A DNA stretch of 64,000 nucleotides from positions 186,001-250,000 of the forward strand of contig NZ_JAPELY010000004.1 of assembly GCF_026343295.1 (NCBI RefSeq), read 5' to 3'. Every line of letters begins with the position of its first letter. The first letter of the stretch is position 1. Of this stretch, positions 63,622 through 64,000 are shown one piece after another. This stretch comes from Streptomyces sp. NBC_00083 (GTDB lineage: Bacteria > Actinomycetota > Actinomycetes > Streptomycetales > Streptomycetaceae). The notes beneath the pieces are model-generated. The model was not told the origin of the DNA, ran no database searches, and worked only from the letters and a program-made list of their open reading frames with translations. The translations under genes and the position numbers were made by a program.

Positions 63622-64000
63622 GACGTCGCCCCGGCCGACCGGGCGGGAGTGGCCGACAGGTCGGTGCCGGGGCGGGTCAGGACGCCCGCCAGGCGGTCGG
63701 TCGTCTCGGGAAGCAGCCAGTAGTAGACCCACGTACCGCGCCGCTCGCAGTCGATGAGACCGGCCTGCCGAAGCAGCTTGAGATGGTGCGAGATCGTCGG
63801 CTGCGACAGGTCGAACGCCGGGGTCAGGTCGCAGACACAGACCTCGCCGCCGGCACGCGAGGCGATCATCGACAGCAGGCGCAGCCGCACCGGGTCGCCC
63901 AGTGCCTTGAACACCTTGGCCAGTTCTCCGGCCTGCTCCTCGTCGAGGGGGGCCGTCAGCAGGCCGGGGCAGCACTCGTCCGTCCCGTCCTGGCCGAGCA
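63618..64000 (-). CDS. arsR: ArsR-family arsenic-responsive repressor, 5' end missing
   Basis: At least 126 residues; the start lies beyond the right edge. Visible features: CysCys (DECCPG) near the start, a winged HTH with EVCVCDL (metal-binding Cys-x-Cys of classical ArsR) and DLSQPTISHHLKLLRQAGL as the recognition region. An ATG-like or GTG start inside (GTG 63914) would remove part of the first helix and the first cysteines, so the gene very probably begins outside. First gene of the operon and its likely repressor. Confidence 0.92.
   Translation of the reverse strand, partial: LGQDGTDECCPGLLTAPLDEEQAGELAKVFKALGDPVRLRLLSMIASRAGGEVCVCDLTPAFDLSQPTISHHLKLLRQAGLIDCERRGTWVYYWLLPETTDRLAGVLTRPGTDLSATPARSAGATS

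Overview
The window is a 64-kb piece of a very GC-rich actinobacterial chromosome, almost certainly Streptomyces. The evidence is paired sigF/sigN-type sigma factors, bldC, a short Lsr2 paralogue, geosmin synthase, valine dehydrogenase and many GTG starts. As far as I remember the S. coelicolor map, gene order follows roughly SCO4034 to SCO4096. Most of it is conserved chromosomal core, with accessory pieces (geosmin synthase plus a cation exporter, an arsenic operon) and runs of intergenic repeats between genes.

Layout. 1-2.2 kb: a truncated lipoprotein gene and two developmental sigma factors on the minus strand. 2.5-10.7 kb: small enzymes, a likely 6C small RNA, tRNA-Ser(CGA), tadA and its partner, upp, a LytR_C protein, a ParB-like small protein, a HerA/DUF853 ATPase and a HhH-GPD protein. 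11-18.4 kb: geosmin synthase with an unusual repetitive tail, a CDF transporter, an NmrA-like protein, a membrane protein, a response regulator and a STAS protein. 18.5-42.7 kb: tRNA-Ser(GGA), SRP RNA, dnaX and the scattered purine pathway (purD, purC, purSQL, purF, purM). Between the pur genes lie a degenerate M48-like protein, a dimethylformamidase-like protein, a two-component/ABC exporter operon, glycine tRNAs, lsrL and a TetR/MFS pair. 42.7-51 kb: DUF3073, vdh, bldC, a DUF6274-like small protein, tRNA-Asp and hrpA. 51-64 kb: a DsbA/CcdA thiol-redox pair, a tRNA Glu-Asp-Phe cluster, a zincin, a lipoprotein, a DEAD-box helicase with a long RGG-type tail, an APC permease, tRNA-Lys, cyclophilin, a secreted SGNH hydrolase and an arsR-acr3-arsC operon cut by the right edge.

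Genes that work together: purD/C/S/Q/L/F/M cover most of IMP synthesis. The ABC ATPase, permease, histidine kinase and regulator form one overlapping operon. DsbA-like and CcdA-like proteins form a thiol relay. ArsR, ACR3 and ArsC form an arsenic resistance unit. tadA is coupled to its associated gene.

The most notable signals beyond ordinary annotation are: a likely 6C RNA; a run of genes whose -10 box lies exactly 7 nt before the start codon (leaderless transcription), including purD, purF, dnaX and upp; a modular intergenic repeat of about 165 bp, tandem at three places and inverted at a fourth; a geosmin synthase with a His-Val-Asp-Pro-type repeat tail; an M48-like protein that has lost its zinc motif; and a perfect palindrome in the purSQL promoter.
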